Positions 42,630 to 52,327 are shown, counted from the stretch's first letter. The stretch is 64,000 nt of DNA from Actinophytocola oryzae (GCF_004364325.1 NZ_SOCP01000009.1:124001-188000), one strand, 5' to 3'. A program made the numbers and translations. Notes: generated by a model not told the origin, from the letters alone.

Positions 42630-43646
42630 CTAGTGGCCCTGGCCGGAGGACTCCCGCACGATCAGGCGATGGGGCACCACGACCTCCTCACCCGCCGGCC
42701 GCTGCGGCGCACCGGAGAGCCGGTCCATCAGCAGGGCCACGGCGGCACCCGCGATCTCCGCGCGGCCGGGATGCACGGTGGTGAGGCTGGGACGGGCGAA
42801 CCGGCCGTCCTCGATGTCGTCGAACCCCGCGACCGCCACGTCGTCCGGCACCCGGAGACCGCGCTCGAACAGGACCCGCATGGCGCCCAGCGCGAGCGCG
42901 TCGTTGAGCCCGAACACCGCGTCGATCTCCACACCCCGGTCGAGCAGCGCCCGCATCGCCTCGGCGCCGGTCGCGCGGGTCCATTCCAGCGTCTCCCCGG
43001 TGCGTGCCGGGTCGTGCTCGAGGCCCGCCGCGTGCAGCGCGGACAGAAACCCCTGCGTGCGCAGCGAACCCGCGCCCGCACCGCGCTCGTCGTAGGACCC
43101 GACGAGCGCGATCCGCCGACGGCCTCGGGCGATCAGGTGCTCGGCGACCGACCGCGCGCCCGCCACGTTCGCCATCGACACGTGGTGCACCTCGCCGTGC
43201 AGCGCCCGCTCGCCGAGCAGCACCAGCGGGTAGCCGACCTCCAGGCGCGGCGCGTCGCCGGGGCGCAGGCCCAGCGGGGAGAAGATCAGGCCGTCGGTCA
43301 TCCGCCGCCGGTCGCTGCCGAGCACCTCCAGTTCGCGCTCGTGCACGCCGCCGGTCTGCTCCACCAGCACGGTGTAGCCCCGCGCCTCGGCGGCGACGAT
43401 CACCTCGTCGGTCAGCTCGGCGAAGTAGGGCAGCCGCAGCCGAGGCACGGCCAGCGCGATCATCCCCGTCCGCCCGCGACTGAGGTTGCGTGCCGAGAAG
43501 TTCATCTGGTAGCCCAGCTCGGTGATCGCGGCGAGCACGCGGGTCCTGGTGGCCACGCTCACGTGCGGGAAGTCGTTGACCACGTTGGACACCGTCTTGA
43601 CCGACACCCCGGCGAGCCGCGCGACGTCGCGCATCGTGGCCGACAC
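42630..43646 (-). CDS. LacI-family transcriptional repressor
   Basis: 338 aa. HTH and hinge MRDVARLAGVSVKTVSNVVN, then SARNLSRGRTGMIALAVP; periplasmic-binding-like core with MTDGLIFSPLG and AVAGFDDIEDGRFARPSLTT. Probably represses the importer operon downstream (operator 42571-42584) and perhaps itself and the divergent dehydrogenase (palindrome 43687-43700). Ligand likely the imported sugar. Confidence 0.93.
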   Translation of the reverse strand: MSATMRDVARLAGVSVKTVSNVVNDFPHVSVATRTRVLAAITELGYQMNFSARNLSRGRTGMIALAVPRLRLPYFAELTDEVIVAAEARGYTVLVEQTGGVHERELEVLGSDRRRMTDGLIFSPLGLRPGDAPRLEVGYPLVLLGERALHGEVHHVSMANVAGARSVAEHLIARGRRRIALVGSYDERGAGAGSLRTQGFLSALHAAGLEHDPARTGETLEWTRATGAEAMRALLDRGVEIDAVFGLNDALALGAMRVLFERGLRVPDDVAVAGFDDIEDGRFARPSLTTVHPGRAEIAGAAVALLMDRLSGAPQRPAGEEVVVPHRLIVRESSGQGH

Positions 43647-43686
43647 CCCGGCTCACCTCCGAAGATCGAGTGAAACTTACGTTCAG

Positions 43687-43700
43687 GGTAACCGGTTACC
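43687..43700. promoter_or_regulatory. Palindrome in LacI/dehydrogenase divergent promoter
   Basis: GGTAACCGGTTACC, perfect 14-bp palindrome, framed by CGTTC (43680-43684) and GAACG (43705-43709) as an outer inverted repeat. It has the CCGG centre shared with LacI operators. Confidence 0.6.
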
Positions 43701-43808
43701 GTCCGAACGGAAGACTGACGCTGGCGGCGGCGAGCCGGGGGAGGGAGGATCGACTCCGGACGGAGTGGACCCACCGCGCCGACCGGTGACAGGGGGAGGT
43801 GGAGGCCG

Positions 43809-44753
43809 GTGTGGGCACTTCGGCAACCGGCGCCGTACGAGTTCGAGCGGATCGACGTGCCTGCCCCGACGGCGGACGCGCTGACCCCCGGCGAGGTCCT
43901 GCTGCGCTACCGGCTGGGCGGTGTCTGCGGCAGTGACCTGCCGCCGTTCGCCGGTGTCCGCAACGAGGGGCACCAGCACACGGGCATCGTCGGCGCCCCA
44001 CTGCACGAGCTGGTCGCCGACGTCGTGGCGTCCACCGTGGACCGGCTGACGGTGGGCGACCGCGTGGTCGGCACGGTCCTGCCCGCCGGGCTGCGGGAGT
44101 ACCTCGCCGTACCAGCCGACCAGCTGCACGCCCTGTCCCCGACGCTGCCCGACCACGAGGCGATCGGCGTCCAGCCACTCGCGACCGTCCTGTGCGCGCT
44201 GAGCAGGATGGGCGACCCGGCGGGCAGACGTGCCGCGGTCGTCGGGCTCGGGCCCATCGGGATGCTCTTCTGTGTCGTGCTCAAGGCCCGTGGCGCGCAC
44301 GTCACCGGCGTGGACCGGGTCGACCGCACGGCGGAGGCGGCGATGTTCGGCATCGACGAGGTGGTGACCGGCCAGTCCGGCGAGTGGGCGGCAGGCCTCG
44401 CCGACGCCGACCGCGCGGACCTCGTGATCGACGCCGTCGGCCACAGCCAGGAGGTGCTCGCCGACTGCGTCGACGCGGCGCGGCCGTTCGGCGAGGTCTA
44501 CGTGTTCGGGCTGCCGGAGGACCAGTACGTGCTGCCGATCCGCCGGTTCTTCCGCAAGACGCTCACCCTGCGCGGCGGCGTCACGACCGACTGGCCCGTC
44601 CACCTCGCGGCGGCGGAGCGGTTCCTCGTCGACCGCCGCGACCTGGCTCGGGCCTACGTCACCGACACCTATCCGCTGGCCGACGTCGAGGAGGCGTTCC
44701 TGACGGCGATGCGCCCGTCGGCGGGCCGTCTGAAGGTCATCCTCATTCTGTAG
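43809..44753 (+). CDS. Zinc-dependent medium-chain alcohol/polyol dehydrogenase
   Basis: 314 aa. Catalytic zinc ligands appear in GGVCGSDLPPFAG (Cys) and APLHELVADVV (His-Glu); Rossmann motif AAVVGLGPIGMLFCVVLKA. The structural zinc lobe of longer homologues is missing, which explains the short length. GTG start with GGAGG upstream. Divergent from lacI, so it may act on the same sugar; unproven. Confidence 0.85.
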   Translation: MWALRQPAPYEFERIDVPAPTADALTPGEVLLRYRLGGVCGSDLPPFAGVRNEGHQHTGIVGAPLHELVADVVASTVDRLTVGDRVVGTVLPAGLREYLAVPADQLHALSPTLPDHEAIGVQPLATVLCALSRMGDPAGRRAAVVGLGPIGMLFCVVLKARGAHVTGVDRVDRTAEAAMFGIDEVVTGQSGEWAAGLADADRADLVIDAVGHSQEVLADCVDAARPFGEVYVFGLPEDQYVLPIRRFFRKTLTLRGGVTTDWPVHLAAAERFLVDRRDLARAYVTDTYPLADVEEAFLTAMRPSAGRLKVILIL

Positions 44754-44775
44754 CGCCGCCGACCGTGACGTTCGC

Positions 44776-44811
44776 CATGGTCCGGTACCGCACGGCGGCG
44801 AACGGACCATG
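44776..44811. repeat. Inverted repeat before the methyltransferase
   Basis: CATGGTCCG (44776-44784) and CGGACCATG (44803-44811), 18-base spacer, ending 8 bases before the GTG of the next gene. Could be a terminator for the dehydrogenase or a translational or operator element. Confidence 0.45.
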
Positions 44812-44819
44812 CTGATGCC

Positions 44820-45608
44820 GTGAACCGCTACCTGCTCGACAACCGCCGCCCGGAGGCGGGAGACCGCTTCGAGGCACTCGCCACGCTGTTCGACCCGTGG
44901 ACGTTCCGTCATCTCGACGACCTGGGGCTCGGCGACGGTTGGCGGTGCTGGGAGGTGGGCGCGGGCGGGGTCTCGGTGCCCCGCGGCCTGGCCGAGCGCG
45001 TCGGGACGAGCGGGCGGGTGCTGGCCACCGACATCGACGTGTCGTGGACCGAGCCCGCGGCGGGCGGAGTACTGGAGGTACGCAGGCACGACGTGCTGCG
45101 CGACCCGCCGCCCGAGGAGAAGTTCGACCTGGTCCACGCCCGGCTGGTGCTGGTCCACCTGAAGGACCGCGCGGCCGCGCTGCGGGTCATGATCGACGCG
45201 CTCCGGCCGGGCGGCTGGCTGGTGATCGAGGACGGGGACCCCGCGCTGCAGCCGCTGGCCTGCCCGGACGAACGCGGCCCCGCCGAGGAGTTGGCGAACC
45301 GGCTGCGTACCCGGATGCGCGCGTTGATGGCCGACCGCGGCGCGGACCTCGCGTACGGTCGCACGCTGCCCAGGCTGCTGCGTGAGTCGGCCCTGGCGGA
45401 CGTCAGGGCCGAGGCCTACTTCCCGATCGCGTCACGCGCGTGCGCGGTCCTGGAGGCGGCGACCGTCCAGCACGTCCGCGACCAGCTGCTGGCCGAGGGA
45501 CTGGCGACGCGGGAGGAGATCGCGACCCACCTCGGGAACCTCGCGGGCGGCGACCTGGACCTCATGCTCGCACCGATGATCACCGCATGGGGTCGCAAGC
45601 CGAACTAG
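44820..45608 (+). CDS. SAM-dependent methyltransferase
   Basis: 262 aa class I methyltransferase: WEVGAGGVSVPRGLA (motif I), ATDIDVSWTE (acidic ribose-binding residue) and FDLVHARLVLVHLKD; RPGGWLVIEDGDP follows. Of the kind frequent in actinomycete accessory DNA; substrate unknown. GTG at 44820 gives the start. Confidence 0.85.
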   Translation: MNRYLLDNRRPEAGDRFEALATLFDPWTFRHLDDLGLGDGWRCWEVGAGGVSVPRGLAERVGTSGRVLATDIDVSWTEPAAGGVLEVRRHDVLRDPPPEEKFDLVHARLVLVHLKDRAAALRVMIDALRPGGWLVIEDGDPALQPLACPDERGPAEELANRLRTRMRALMADRGADLAYGRTLPRLLRESALADVRAEAYFPIASRACAVLEAATVQHVRDQLLAEGLATREEIATHLGNLAGGDLDLMLAPMITAWGRKPN

Positions 45609-45651
45609 GAGGCGGCGGGGCCGCGCGGGCGGGCTGTGGCAAGATCACGCG

Positions 45652-48600
45652 GTGCGTTTCCATGCCGACCTGCACATCCACTCCAAGTACTCGCGAGCCT
45701 GCAGCAAGGACTGCGACCTGGAGCACCTGACGTGGTGGGCGCGACGCAAGGGCGTGACGCTGGTCGGCACCGGGGACTTCACGCACCCGGCGTGGTACGA
45801 GCACCTGCGGGAGAACCTGGTCCCCGCCGAGCCGGGGCTCTACCGGCTGCGTGAGGACCTCGACGCCGACATCGCGCGCCGCCTGCCGCCCAGCCTCGCC
45901 GACCGCGTCGTGCGGTTCATGCTGTCGGTGGAGATCTCCACGATCTACAAGCGCGGCGACAGGACCCGCAAGGTCCACCACCTCGTCTACCTGCCCGACC
46001 TCGACTCGGTGGCCACGTTCAACGCGAAGCTCGGCCGGATCGGCAACCTCGGCTCGGACGGCCGCCCCATCCTCGGACTGGACTCGCGGGACCTGCTGGA
46101 GATCACCCTGGAGTCGAGCGAGCACGGCTACCTCGTGCCCGCGCACCTGTGGACGCCGTGGTTCGCCGTGCTGGGCTCCAAGTCCGGTTTCGACGCGGTC
46201 GCCGACTGCTATGCCGACCTCGCCGACCACATCTTCGCCGTGGAGACGGGCCTGTCCAGCGACCCCGCGATGAACTGGCGGGTGTCGAGCCTCGACAGGT
46301 ACCGGCTGGTCAGCAACTCCGACGCGCACTCCCCGCCGATCCTCGGCCGCGAGAGCACGGTGTTCGAGACCGACCTCGACTACTTCGCCGTGCGGTCGGC
46401 ACTCGAGACGGGCGACGGCCTGGCGGGGACGGTCGAGTTCTTCCCCGAGGAGGGCAAGTACCACGTCGACGGGCACCGCAAGTGCGGCGTGCGCCTGGAC
46501 CCCGTCGAGACCCGTGCCCACGGCGGCCTGTGCCCCGAGTGCGGCAAGCCGGTGACGGTCGGGGTGCTGGCGCGGGTGGAGGAACTGGCCGACCGTCCCG
46601 ACGGCCACCGCCCGGAAGGCGCGCCCGACTTCGACAACCTCGTGCCACTGCCCGAGATCATGAGCGAGATCGTCGGCACCGGCCCGAAGAGCAAGAAGGT
46701 GCTGAGCGAGATCGACAGGCTGACGGCCCAGTTCGGCCCGGAGCTGTCGATCCTGCGGGAGGTCCCGCCCGAGGAGTTCGAACGCGGCTGGCCGCTGCTC
46801 GGCGAGGCCCTGACCCGCCTGCGTCAGGGCAGGGTGATCCGGGACGCGGGCTACGACGGCGAGTACGGCGAGATCCACCTGTTCGAACCGGGGGAGCTGG
46901 CCGGCAGGAAGCTCGTGGCGGCGCCCGCCCTGTTCGAGGACGTGCCCGCGGTCGAGGAGCCCGCCCGCAGGCCGGCCCCGGAGCCCAGGGCCCAGGAGCC
47001 GAGAGCACAGGAACGCCGCCCCGAGGCGCCGGGCCTGTTCGACGACCCCGTCCCCGAGGAGCAGGACGAGGAGCCGTCGCTCTTCGAGGGGTTGCCCCGG
47101 TCGGCACCGCCGCCACCGGAACCGGAGCCCGAACCGGAACCGGAGCCCGAGGAACTGCCCGACCCCATGGCGGGTGAGCCGGGCCTGTTCGACGACCTCG
47201 GCCCGCTGACCGTGCTCGAGGCGCTCGACCCCGACCAGCGGGCCGCCGCGGCCGTCGGCGCCGGGCCGTTGCTCGTCATCGCGGGCCCGGGCACCGGCAA
47301 GACCCGCACTCTCACCCACCGCATCGCGCACCTCGTCCTCGAGCGCGGCGTGCCGCCCGAGCAGTGCCTCGCGATCACGTTCACCCGCCGCGCGGCCGAG
47401 GAGATGGCCGAACGCCTCGCCGACCTCGCCCCCGACCACGCCCCGCGGCTCACCGTCGCCACCTTCCACTCGCTCGGCGTCCGCATCCTGCGCGAGCACC
47501 ACGCCCGCGTCGGCCTGTCCGCCGACTTCGGCATCGCCGACCAGACCGTCCAGCTCGCCATCGCCGCCGAGGTCACCGGGGACGACGCCCGGGCACGCCG
47601 GTTCCTCGCCACGCGCGACGCACCGGAGCCCGACGCGGCCGACCTCCGCGAGCGGTACCTCAAGGCCCTGCGGCAGCGCGACCTCGTCGACTTCGAGGAC
47701 CTCGTCGCGCTCCCGCTCATGCTCCTCGAGACCGAGCCGGACCTCGCCGCCGCGTACCGCGAGCGCTACCGGTGGGTGTCGGTCGACGAGTACCAGGACG
47801 TCGACGAGCGCCAGTACCGGCTCCTGCGCCTGCTTGCCCCGCCCGACGGCAACCTCACCGCCATCGGCGACCCGGACCAGGCCATCTACCGCTTCCGCGG
47901 CGCGGACGTGGGCTTCTTCCTCCGCTTCACCAAGGACTTCCCGACGGCCGGCACCGTCAGCCTGACCAGGAACTACCGGTCGAACGCGCATGTCGTCGCC
48001 GCGGCGGTGAGCGTCGTCGCGCCGACCACCCTCGTGCCCGACCGCGCGCTGACCCCCATGGGCGACCACGGCGACGCGCGGGTCGGGGTGCACCAGGCCG
48101 ACTCCGACCGCGCCGAGGCGGAGTTCGTCGCCCGCACCATCGACCGCCTCCTCGGCGGCGCGGCGTTCCACTCGTTCGACAGCGGCCGCGTCGACGGCGC
48201 CGACGACACCCACCACCTCGGCTTCTCCGACTTCGCCGTGCTCTACCGCACCGACCGCCAGGCCCGCGCGGTCGTGGACGCGCTGACCCAGGCCGGCTGG
48301 CCGTGCCAGAAACGTTCGCACGACCGGCTTTCCGACCGTCCCGGCGTGGCGGGGCTCGTCGCGGAGCTGCCGCACGTACCCGGCGAGCTCGTCAGGGAAC
48401 GGCTGCGTGCCGCGGTGCGGACCGTGCTCGCCAGGGCGCCCGCCGCCGAGCGCGACACCTCGGCAGGCGAGCTGTACGGGGCGCTCGACCTGCTCACCCC
48501 GCTCGCGGACCGCTGCGGTGACGACCTGCCCGCGTTCCTCACCGAGCTGTCACTCGGCGTCGAGGTCGACACCTGGGACCCGCGCGCCGACCGGATCTCC

Positions 48601-48891
48601 CTGCTGACACTGCACGCCTCGAAGGGCCTCGAGTTCCCCGTGGTGTTCGTGGTCGGCTGCGCGGACGGGCTGCTCCCGCTGCGCTGGCCCGGCACGACGC
48701 CGAGCGACGAGGAGCTGAGCGAGGAGCGGCGGCTGCTGTTCGTCGGCATGACCCGCGCCCAGCGCCACCTGTACCTCAGCCACGCGGGCGAGCGCTCACC
48801 CTTCCTGTCCACAATGGACGAGGAGGCGTGGCGGCAGGTCGGCGGGACCGCGAAACGGAAAACCAGGGATTTCCAACTTCGCCTGCTGTGA
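45652..48891 (+). CDS. EndoQ-like PHP nuclease fused to UvrD/PcrA-type helicase
   Basis: 1079 aa. The N-terminal part (about 1-410) is an EndoQ-type PHP nuclease: FHADLHIHSKYS, LVGTGDFTHP, SVEISTIYK, SNSDAHSPPILGRE, then a zinc knuckle HRKCGV...GLCPECGKP. A Pro/Glu linker (about 420-510) leads to a superfamily-1 helicase (about 515-1079): Walker A IAGPGTGKTRTLT, VDEYQDVDERQYR, GDPDQAIYRFRGA, TRNYRSN, LHASKGLEFPVVF, LLFVGMTRAQRHLYL. EndoQ cuts DNA next to deaminated or damaged bases; fused helicase could unwind from the nick, making a self-contained repair enzyme. GTG start. Confidence 0.92.
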   Translation: MRFHADLHIHSKYSRACSKDCDLEHLTWWARRKGVTLVGTGDFTHPAWYEHLRENLVPAEPGLYRLREDLDADIARRLPPSLADRVVRFMLSVEISTIYKRGDRTRKVHHLVYLPDLDSVATFNAKLGRIGNLGSDGRPILGLDSRDLLEITLESSEHGYLVPAHLWTPWFAVLGSKSGFDAVADCYADLADHIFAVETGLSSDPAMNWRVSSLDRYRLVSNSDAHSPPILGRESTVFETDLDYFAVRSALETGDGLAGTVEFFPEEGKYHVDGHRKCGVRLDPVETRAHGGLCPECGKPVTVGVLARVEELADRPDGHRPEGAPDFDNLVPLPEIMSEIVGTGPKSKKVLSEIDRLTAQFGPELSILREVPPEEFERGWPLLGEALTRLRQGRVIRDAGYDGEYGEIHLFEPGELAGRKLVAAPALFEDVPAVEEPARRPAPEPRAQEPRAQERRPEAPGLFDDPVPEEQDEEPSLFEGLPRSAPPPPEPEPEPEPEPEELPDPMAGEPGLFDDLGPLTVLEALDPDQRAAAAVGAGPLLVIAGPGTGKTRTLTHRIAHLVLERGVPPEQCLAITFTRRAAEEMAERLADLAPDHAPRLTVATFHSLGVRILREHHARVGLSADFGIADQTVQLAIAAEVTGDDARARRFLATRDAPEPDAADLRERYLKALRQRDLVDFEDLVALPLMLLETEPDLAAAYRERYRWVSVDEYQDVDERQYRLLRLLAPPDGNLTAIGDPDQAIYRFRGADVGFFLRFTKDFPTAGTVSLTRNYRSNAHVVAAAVSVVAPTTLVPDRALTPMGDHGDARVGVHQADSDRAEAEFVARTIDRLLGGAAFHSFDSGRVDGADDTHHLGFSDFAVLYRTDRQARAVVDALTQAGWPCQKRSHDRLSDRPGVAGLVAELPHVPGELVRERLRAAVRTVLARAPAAERDTSAGELYGALDLLTPLADRCGDDLPAFLTELSLGVEVDTWDPRADRISLLTLHASKGLEFPVVFVVGCADGLLPLRWPGTTPSDEELSEERRLLFVGMTRAQRHLYLSHAGERSPFLSTMDEEAWRQVGGTAKRKTRDFQLRLL

Positions 48892-48986
48892 AGAGAAATC
48901 TTCGAAAACCGGCAATCCTGGCCGCATGGTGAACCGAATGCGTGGTGGCGGGCGAGGCGCGCCCCTACCGGCAAGGAGTTCCCACC

Positions 48987-49283
48987 ATGGTCCAGCATTC
49001 CGACCCCGCGGCGGGTGAGCCGGGCACGGTCTCCCGGCGCAGGCTGATCGTCACCGGCGCCACGCTGGCCGCCGCGGGCGTCGCCGCCGGTGCCGCGGCG
49101 GCGATTCCCCTCAGCGCCGCGGAAAGCGCCGAGGGCGTCCCCGGCGACACCCCGCAGGTGCCCGTGATGGTGCACCTGCGCAGTGCGAAGGACGGCACGT
49201 TCGACGTCTTCCACGGCACCGAACGCGTCGTGGTCGAGGACCGCGCGTTCGCGGCCCGCCTGACCGACGCCGTCCGGGCCTGA
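48987..49283 (+). CDS. Small Tat-exported protein
   Basis: 98 aa. Twin-arginine leader SRRRLIVTGATLAAAGVAAG, followed by a short mature region (about 60 aa) with PVMVHLRSAKDGTFDVFHGTE. AAGGAG lies upstream of the ATG at 48987, so the longer frame to 48942 is not used. Fourteen bases before the DUF4331 gene; probably one operon of exported or envelope proteins. Confidence 0.75.
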   Translation: MVQHSDPAAGEPGTVSRRRLIVTGATLAAAGVAAGAAAAIPLSAAESAEGVPGDTPQVPVMVHLRSAKDGTFDVFHGTERVVVEDRAFAARLTDAVRA

Positions 49284-49297
49284 GGGGGAGTGCGAGC

Positions 49298-50695
49298 ATG
49301 TCCTCCCACCGCGAGGCTCCCGAGATCTCGAAGGACCCCGTCGCCGACTCGACCGACGTGTACGCCTTCGTCAGTCCCGACAGGCCGGACACCGTCACCC
49401 TGATCGCGAACTACGTGCCCTTACAGGCACCGGCGGGTGGCCCGAACTTCTACGAGTTCGGCGACGACGTCCGGTACGAGCTGCACGTCGACAACGACGG
49501 CGACGGCGAACCGGACGTCACCTACGAGTTCCGGTTCACCACGGAAGTACGCAACCCCAACACTTTCCTGTACAACACCGGCCCGATCCCGTCACTGGAC
49601 TCGCCGAACTGGAACCGCAGGCAGTTCTACACGGTCCTCCGCAGGGACGCGCGCGGCCGGGAACAGCAGCTCGCCCACCGCGTGCCCTGCCCGCCCTGCA
49701 ACATCGGTCCACTGTCCACTCCGAACTATCCGAAGCTCGCCGACGCGGCGGTCCGCGACCTCGGCGGCGGGCGGCGCGTGTTCGCGGGGCAGCGCGCCGA
49801 GGGCTTCTACGTCGACCTCGGCGCGGTCTTCGACCTGCTCGACCCGCGCCCGTTCGCCGACGCCCACGAGCACTTCGGACTGAAGAAGTTCCCGCAGGCG
49901 GGGCCCGGTGTCAACGCGACGAAGAACTTCAACGTGCACACCATCGCCCTGCAGGTGCCCAGGAGCGACCTGACCCGCGACGGCCACCGGGTCAAGGACC
50001 CCGCCGACCCGCGTGCGGTGATCGGCGTGTGGACCACGGCGAGCCGCCAGCGCGTGCGGATGCTGGACACCGAGCTGAACAACACGTGGGCGACCGGCCC
50101 GTACCGCCAGGTGTCCCGGCTCGCGAACCCCCTGTTCAACGAGGTCGTCATCCCCATGGGGCAGAAGGACTTCTGGAACACCCAGCCGCCGTCGGGCGAC
50201 AGCCGCTTCGCGAAGTTCGTGTCCAAGCCGGAGGTCGCGCAACTGCTGCCGGTGCTCTTCCCCGGCGTGTTCCCGAACCTGGACGTGCTCAACAAGTCCG
50301 GCGCGCCGCGTGCGGACCTGCTGGCGATCCTGCTGACCGGTATTCCCCCGGGGCTGATCCCGGGGTTCCAGAACTTCACGGGTCGGACGCAGGCCGACCT
50401 GGTGCGGCTGAACACGGCCATCCCGCCGTCGGACGAGCCGAGCATCCACGGCCTGCTGGGCGGGGACCTGGCGGGCTTCCCCAACGGGCGGCGCGTGTTC
50501 GACGACGTCGTCGCGATCGAGCTGCGGGCCATCGCGGGTGCGACCTACCCGCTGGTGGACAAGAACTACGTCCCGGACCCTGCCGCGGCGCAGGTCGACG
50601 ACGGGGTGACGCCCGACAGCCTGGACATCCCCTACCTGCACCGCTTCCCGTACCTCGGCGTGCCGAACAGCGGCTTCGCCACCCCGTCGGAATGA
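49298..50695 (+). CDS. DUF4331 family protein
   Basis: 465 aa. The DUF4331 signature SSHREAPEISKDPVADSTDVYAF starts the protein, followed by VTLIANYVPLQAP and RYELHVDNDGDGEPDVTYEF. Function unknown, proposed to be extracellular or membrane-associated beta-sheet protein. No signal of its own is evident; the neighbouring Tat protein could be a partner. Two conserved cysteines in PCPPCNIGP suggest metal or disulfide. Confidence 0.88.
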   Translation: MSSHREAPEISKDPVADSTDVYAFVSPDRPDTVTLIANYVPLQAPAGGPNFYEFGDDVRYELHVDNDGDGEPDVTYEFRFTTEVRNPNTFLYNTGPIPSLDSPNWNRRQFYTVLRRDARGREQQLAHRVPCPPCNIGPLSTPNYPKLADAAVRDLGGGRRVFAGQRAEGFYVDLGAVFDLLDPRPFADAHEHFGLKKFPQAGPGVNATKNFNVHTIALQVPRSDLTRDGHRVKDPADPRAVIGVWTTASRQRVRMLDTELNNTWATGPYRQVSRLANPLFNEVVIPMGQKDFWNTQPPSGDSRFAKFVSKPEVAQLLPVLFPGVFPNLDVLNKSGAPRADLLAILLTGIPPGLIPGFQNFTGRTQADLVRLNTAIPPSDEPSIHGLLGGDLAGFPNGRRVFDDVVAIELRAIAGATYPLVDKNYVPDPAAAQVDDGVTPDSLDIPYLHRFPYLGVPNSGFATPSE

Positions 50696-50703
50696 GGGAC
50701 ACC

Positions 50704-50982
50704 ATGGACAGCCTGGTACTGGACATCGGCGGCACGGTCGGCGCGCTCGTCATCCACGCCGGGCCGGCGCTGGCCGAGCGGGAGATCGAGATCAGCCCCG
50801 CGGACCGGGACTCCCCGAGAGAGCACAACGTGGTCCACGCGCGGCGTGACCACGACCGCACGGCCTACACGGCCGTCTTCCCGAGCGTCGAGGCCGGTGA
50901 CTACACCGTGTGGGCGCCCGAGGGTGCCCGGCACGCCGTGGTCACCATCCACGGCGGCGAGGTGACCGAACACCACCTGTGA
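50704..50982 (+). CDS. Small protein, function unknown
   Basis: 92 aa from the ATG at 50704 with GAGGG 4-5 bases upstream; an overlapping ATG at 50692 (ATGA with the DUF4331 stop) is possible. Begins MDSLVLDIGGTVGALVIHAG and continues with a beta-rich His-containing segment (VFPSVEAGDYTVWAPEGARH). Third gene of the DUF4331 operon. Family not recognised. Confidence 0.7.
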   Translation: MDSLVLDIGGTVGALVIHAGPALAEREIEISPADRDSPREHNVVHARRDHDRTAYTAVFPSVEAGDYTVWAPEGARHAVVTIHGGEVTEHHL

Positions 50983-51053
50983 AACGCGGGACACCGGACG
51001 GCGCGCCGCAGGGGTCGCGCCGTCCGGTGCTCGCACGGACTCGGGGTCCTGCG

Positions 51054-51073
51054 CAGGTCATGGCAGGTCATGG
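51054..51073. repeat. Tandem 10-bp direct repeat upstream of SARP 1
   Basis: CAGGTCATGG occurs twice back to back (51054-51063, 51064-51073), in the 268-base gap before the SARP gene. The rest of the gap holds no gene. Confidence 0.4.
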
Positions 51074-51250
51074 CGTTACTCACCTCGTATTTCATGACAT
51101 TCTCACTGTCGGGCGGGCCACTCGCCGGAATACCGTGATGTGTCCTTCAATCGTGGTTGAAAGATCGTCGCATCCTTCCGGGGCTATCCGTCGGAGTGCA
51201 GCTCGGGCGGTACAAAGTGCGGTGGGTCTGGCTGATAGCGAGGTCCCGAA

Positions 51251-52273
51251 ATGGTCACGAAATTAGATGAACTTGGCATGATGACGCACGAGGAGAAGCT
51301 GGCCCTCCTCGCGACACTGCTCGAGTCGACCTCGCGCCAGGAACGCACGGAACCGGAGGAACCCCAGCGCACCATCACGGTCACTGGCCCGAACCCGGTG
51401 GCGGACCTGCGTTTCGAGCTGCTCGGTCCGCTGGTCATCCGGCACGGCGGTGAGGACGTCGCGCCGAGCGCGCCGAAGCTGCGCCTCATCCTCGCCACAC
51501 TGCTGTTCAACGCCAACAAGCCCGTCGGCGCGTCCGTGCTGGCACGGGAGCTGTGGAACGACGGCGCGCCACGCACCGCCCACTCCACCCTGCAGACCTA
51601 CATGTTCAAGCTGCGCCGCCTGTTCCACGCCGTGCTCGGCCTCTCGGTCGACCACGTCACCCGCGAGGTGTTGCAGACCTGCTCCGGCGGCTACGTGTTG
51701 TGCGTGGACCCGAGCCAGCTCGACATCACCGAGTTCGACCACCTCGTCACCGTCGGTTCGGCCGCCATGCACGCCGGTGACTACGAGAAGGCCGCCACCG
51801 ACCTGCGCCGCTCGCTCGCGCTGTGGCGTGGCCAGGTCGTCCACCACGGACAGTGGGGCACCCTGCTGCGTGCACAGGTCGCGCGGCTCGAGGAGCGCCG
51901 TTTCTACGCCCACACCTCGCGAATCGACGCCGACCTGTGCCTCGGCCGCCACCGCGAGATGATCAGCGAGCTCGCGTCGCTGGTCGTCGAGCACCCGCTG
52001 CACGAGTCCGCGCACGCGATGCTGATGGTCGCGCTGTACCGGTCGGGCCGCGCCTCCGCCGCGCTGGAGCTGTACATGCGGTTCCGCCAGCGGATGCTGC
52101 ACGAGCTGGGCATCGAGCCGTCGGAACGCATTCGCGCACTGCACATGGCGTTGCTGTCGGCCGACCCGGTGCTCGCGGACCGCTCGCTCACCTCGGAGAT
52201 GCTGCTCGACCGCCTGGTGCGGCCGGTGGGCCAGCGCCGCCACGACAGTTCGTCCACTGTTACCGGTGGGTGA
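51251..52273 (+). CDS. SARP-family regulator 1
   Basis: 340 aa. An N-terminal helical extension (1-50, MVTKLDELGMMTHEEKLALL) precedes the SARP unit: LRFELLGPLVIRHGGEDV, winged helix TLQTYMFKLRRLF and BTAD ending ELGIEPSERIRALHMALL. Activates pathway genes through direct-repeat operators in known cases. It immediately precedes the FcoT-ligase pair (54 bases), likely its target or cotranscribed. Confidence 0.9.
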   Translation: MVTKLDELGMMTHEEKLALLATLLESTSRQERTEPEEPQRTITVTGPNPVADLRFELLGPLVIRHGGEDVAPSAPKLRLILATLLFNANKPVGASVLARELWNDGAPRTAHSTLQTYMFKLRRLFHAVLGLSVDHVTREVLQTCSGGYVLCVDPSQLDITEFDHLVTVGSAAMHAGDYEKAATDLRRSLALWRGQVVHHGQWGTLLRAQVARLEERRFYAHTSRIDADLCLGRHREMISELASLVVEHPLHESAHAMLMVALYRSGRASAALELYMRFRQRMLHELGIEPSERIRALHMALLSADPVLADRSLTSEMLLDRLVRPVGQRRHDSSSTVTGG

Positions 52274-52327
52274 CCTCCCGGCGATTATGTTCAGGTCGAT
52301 TCCGGGTTGCGCTTCAGGAGGAAAAGG

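Noticed and set aside
42630..43646. LacI-family protein as the CelR that recognises the TGGGAGCGCTCCCA boxes
   Set aside because: Its adjacent palindromes have a different sequence, and no CelR box lies in its own promoter; the true CelR is probably outside the window.
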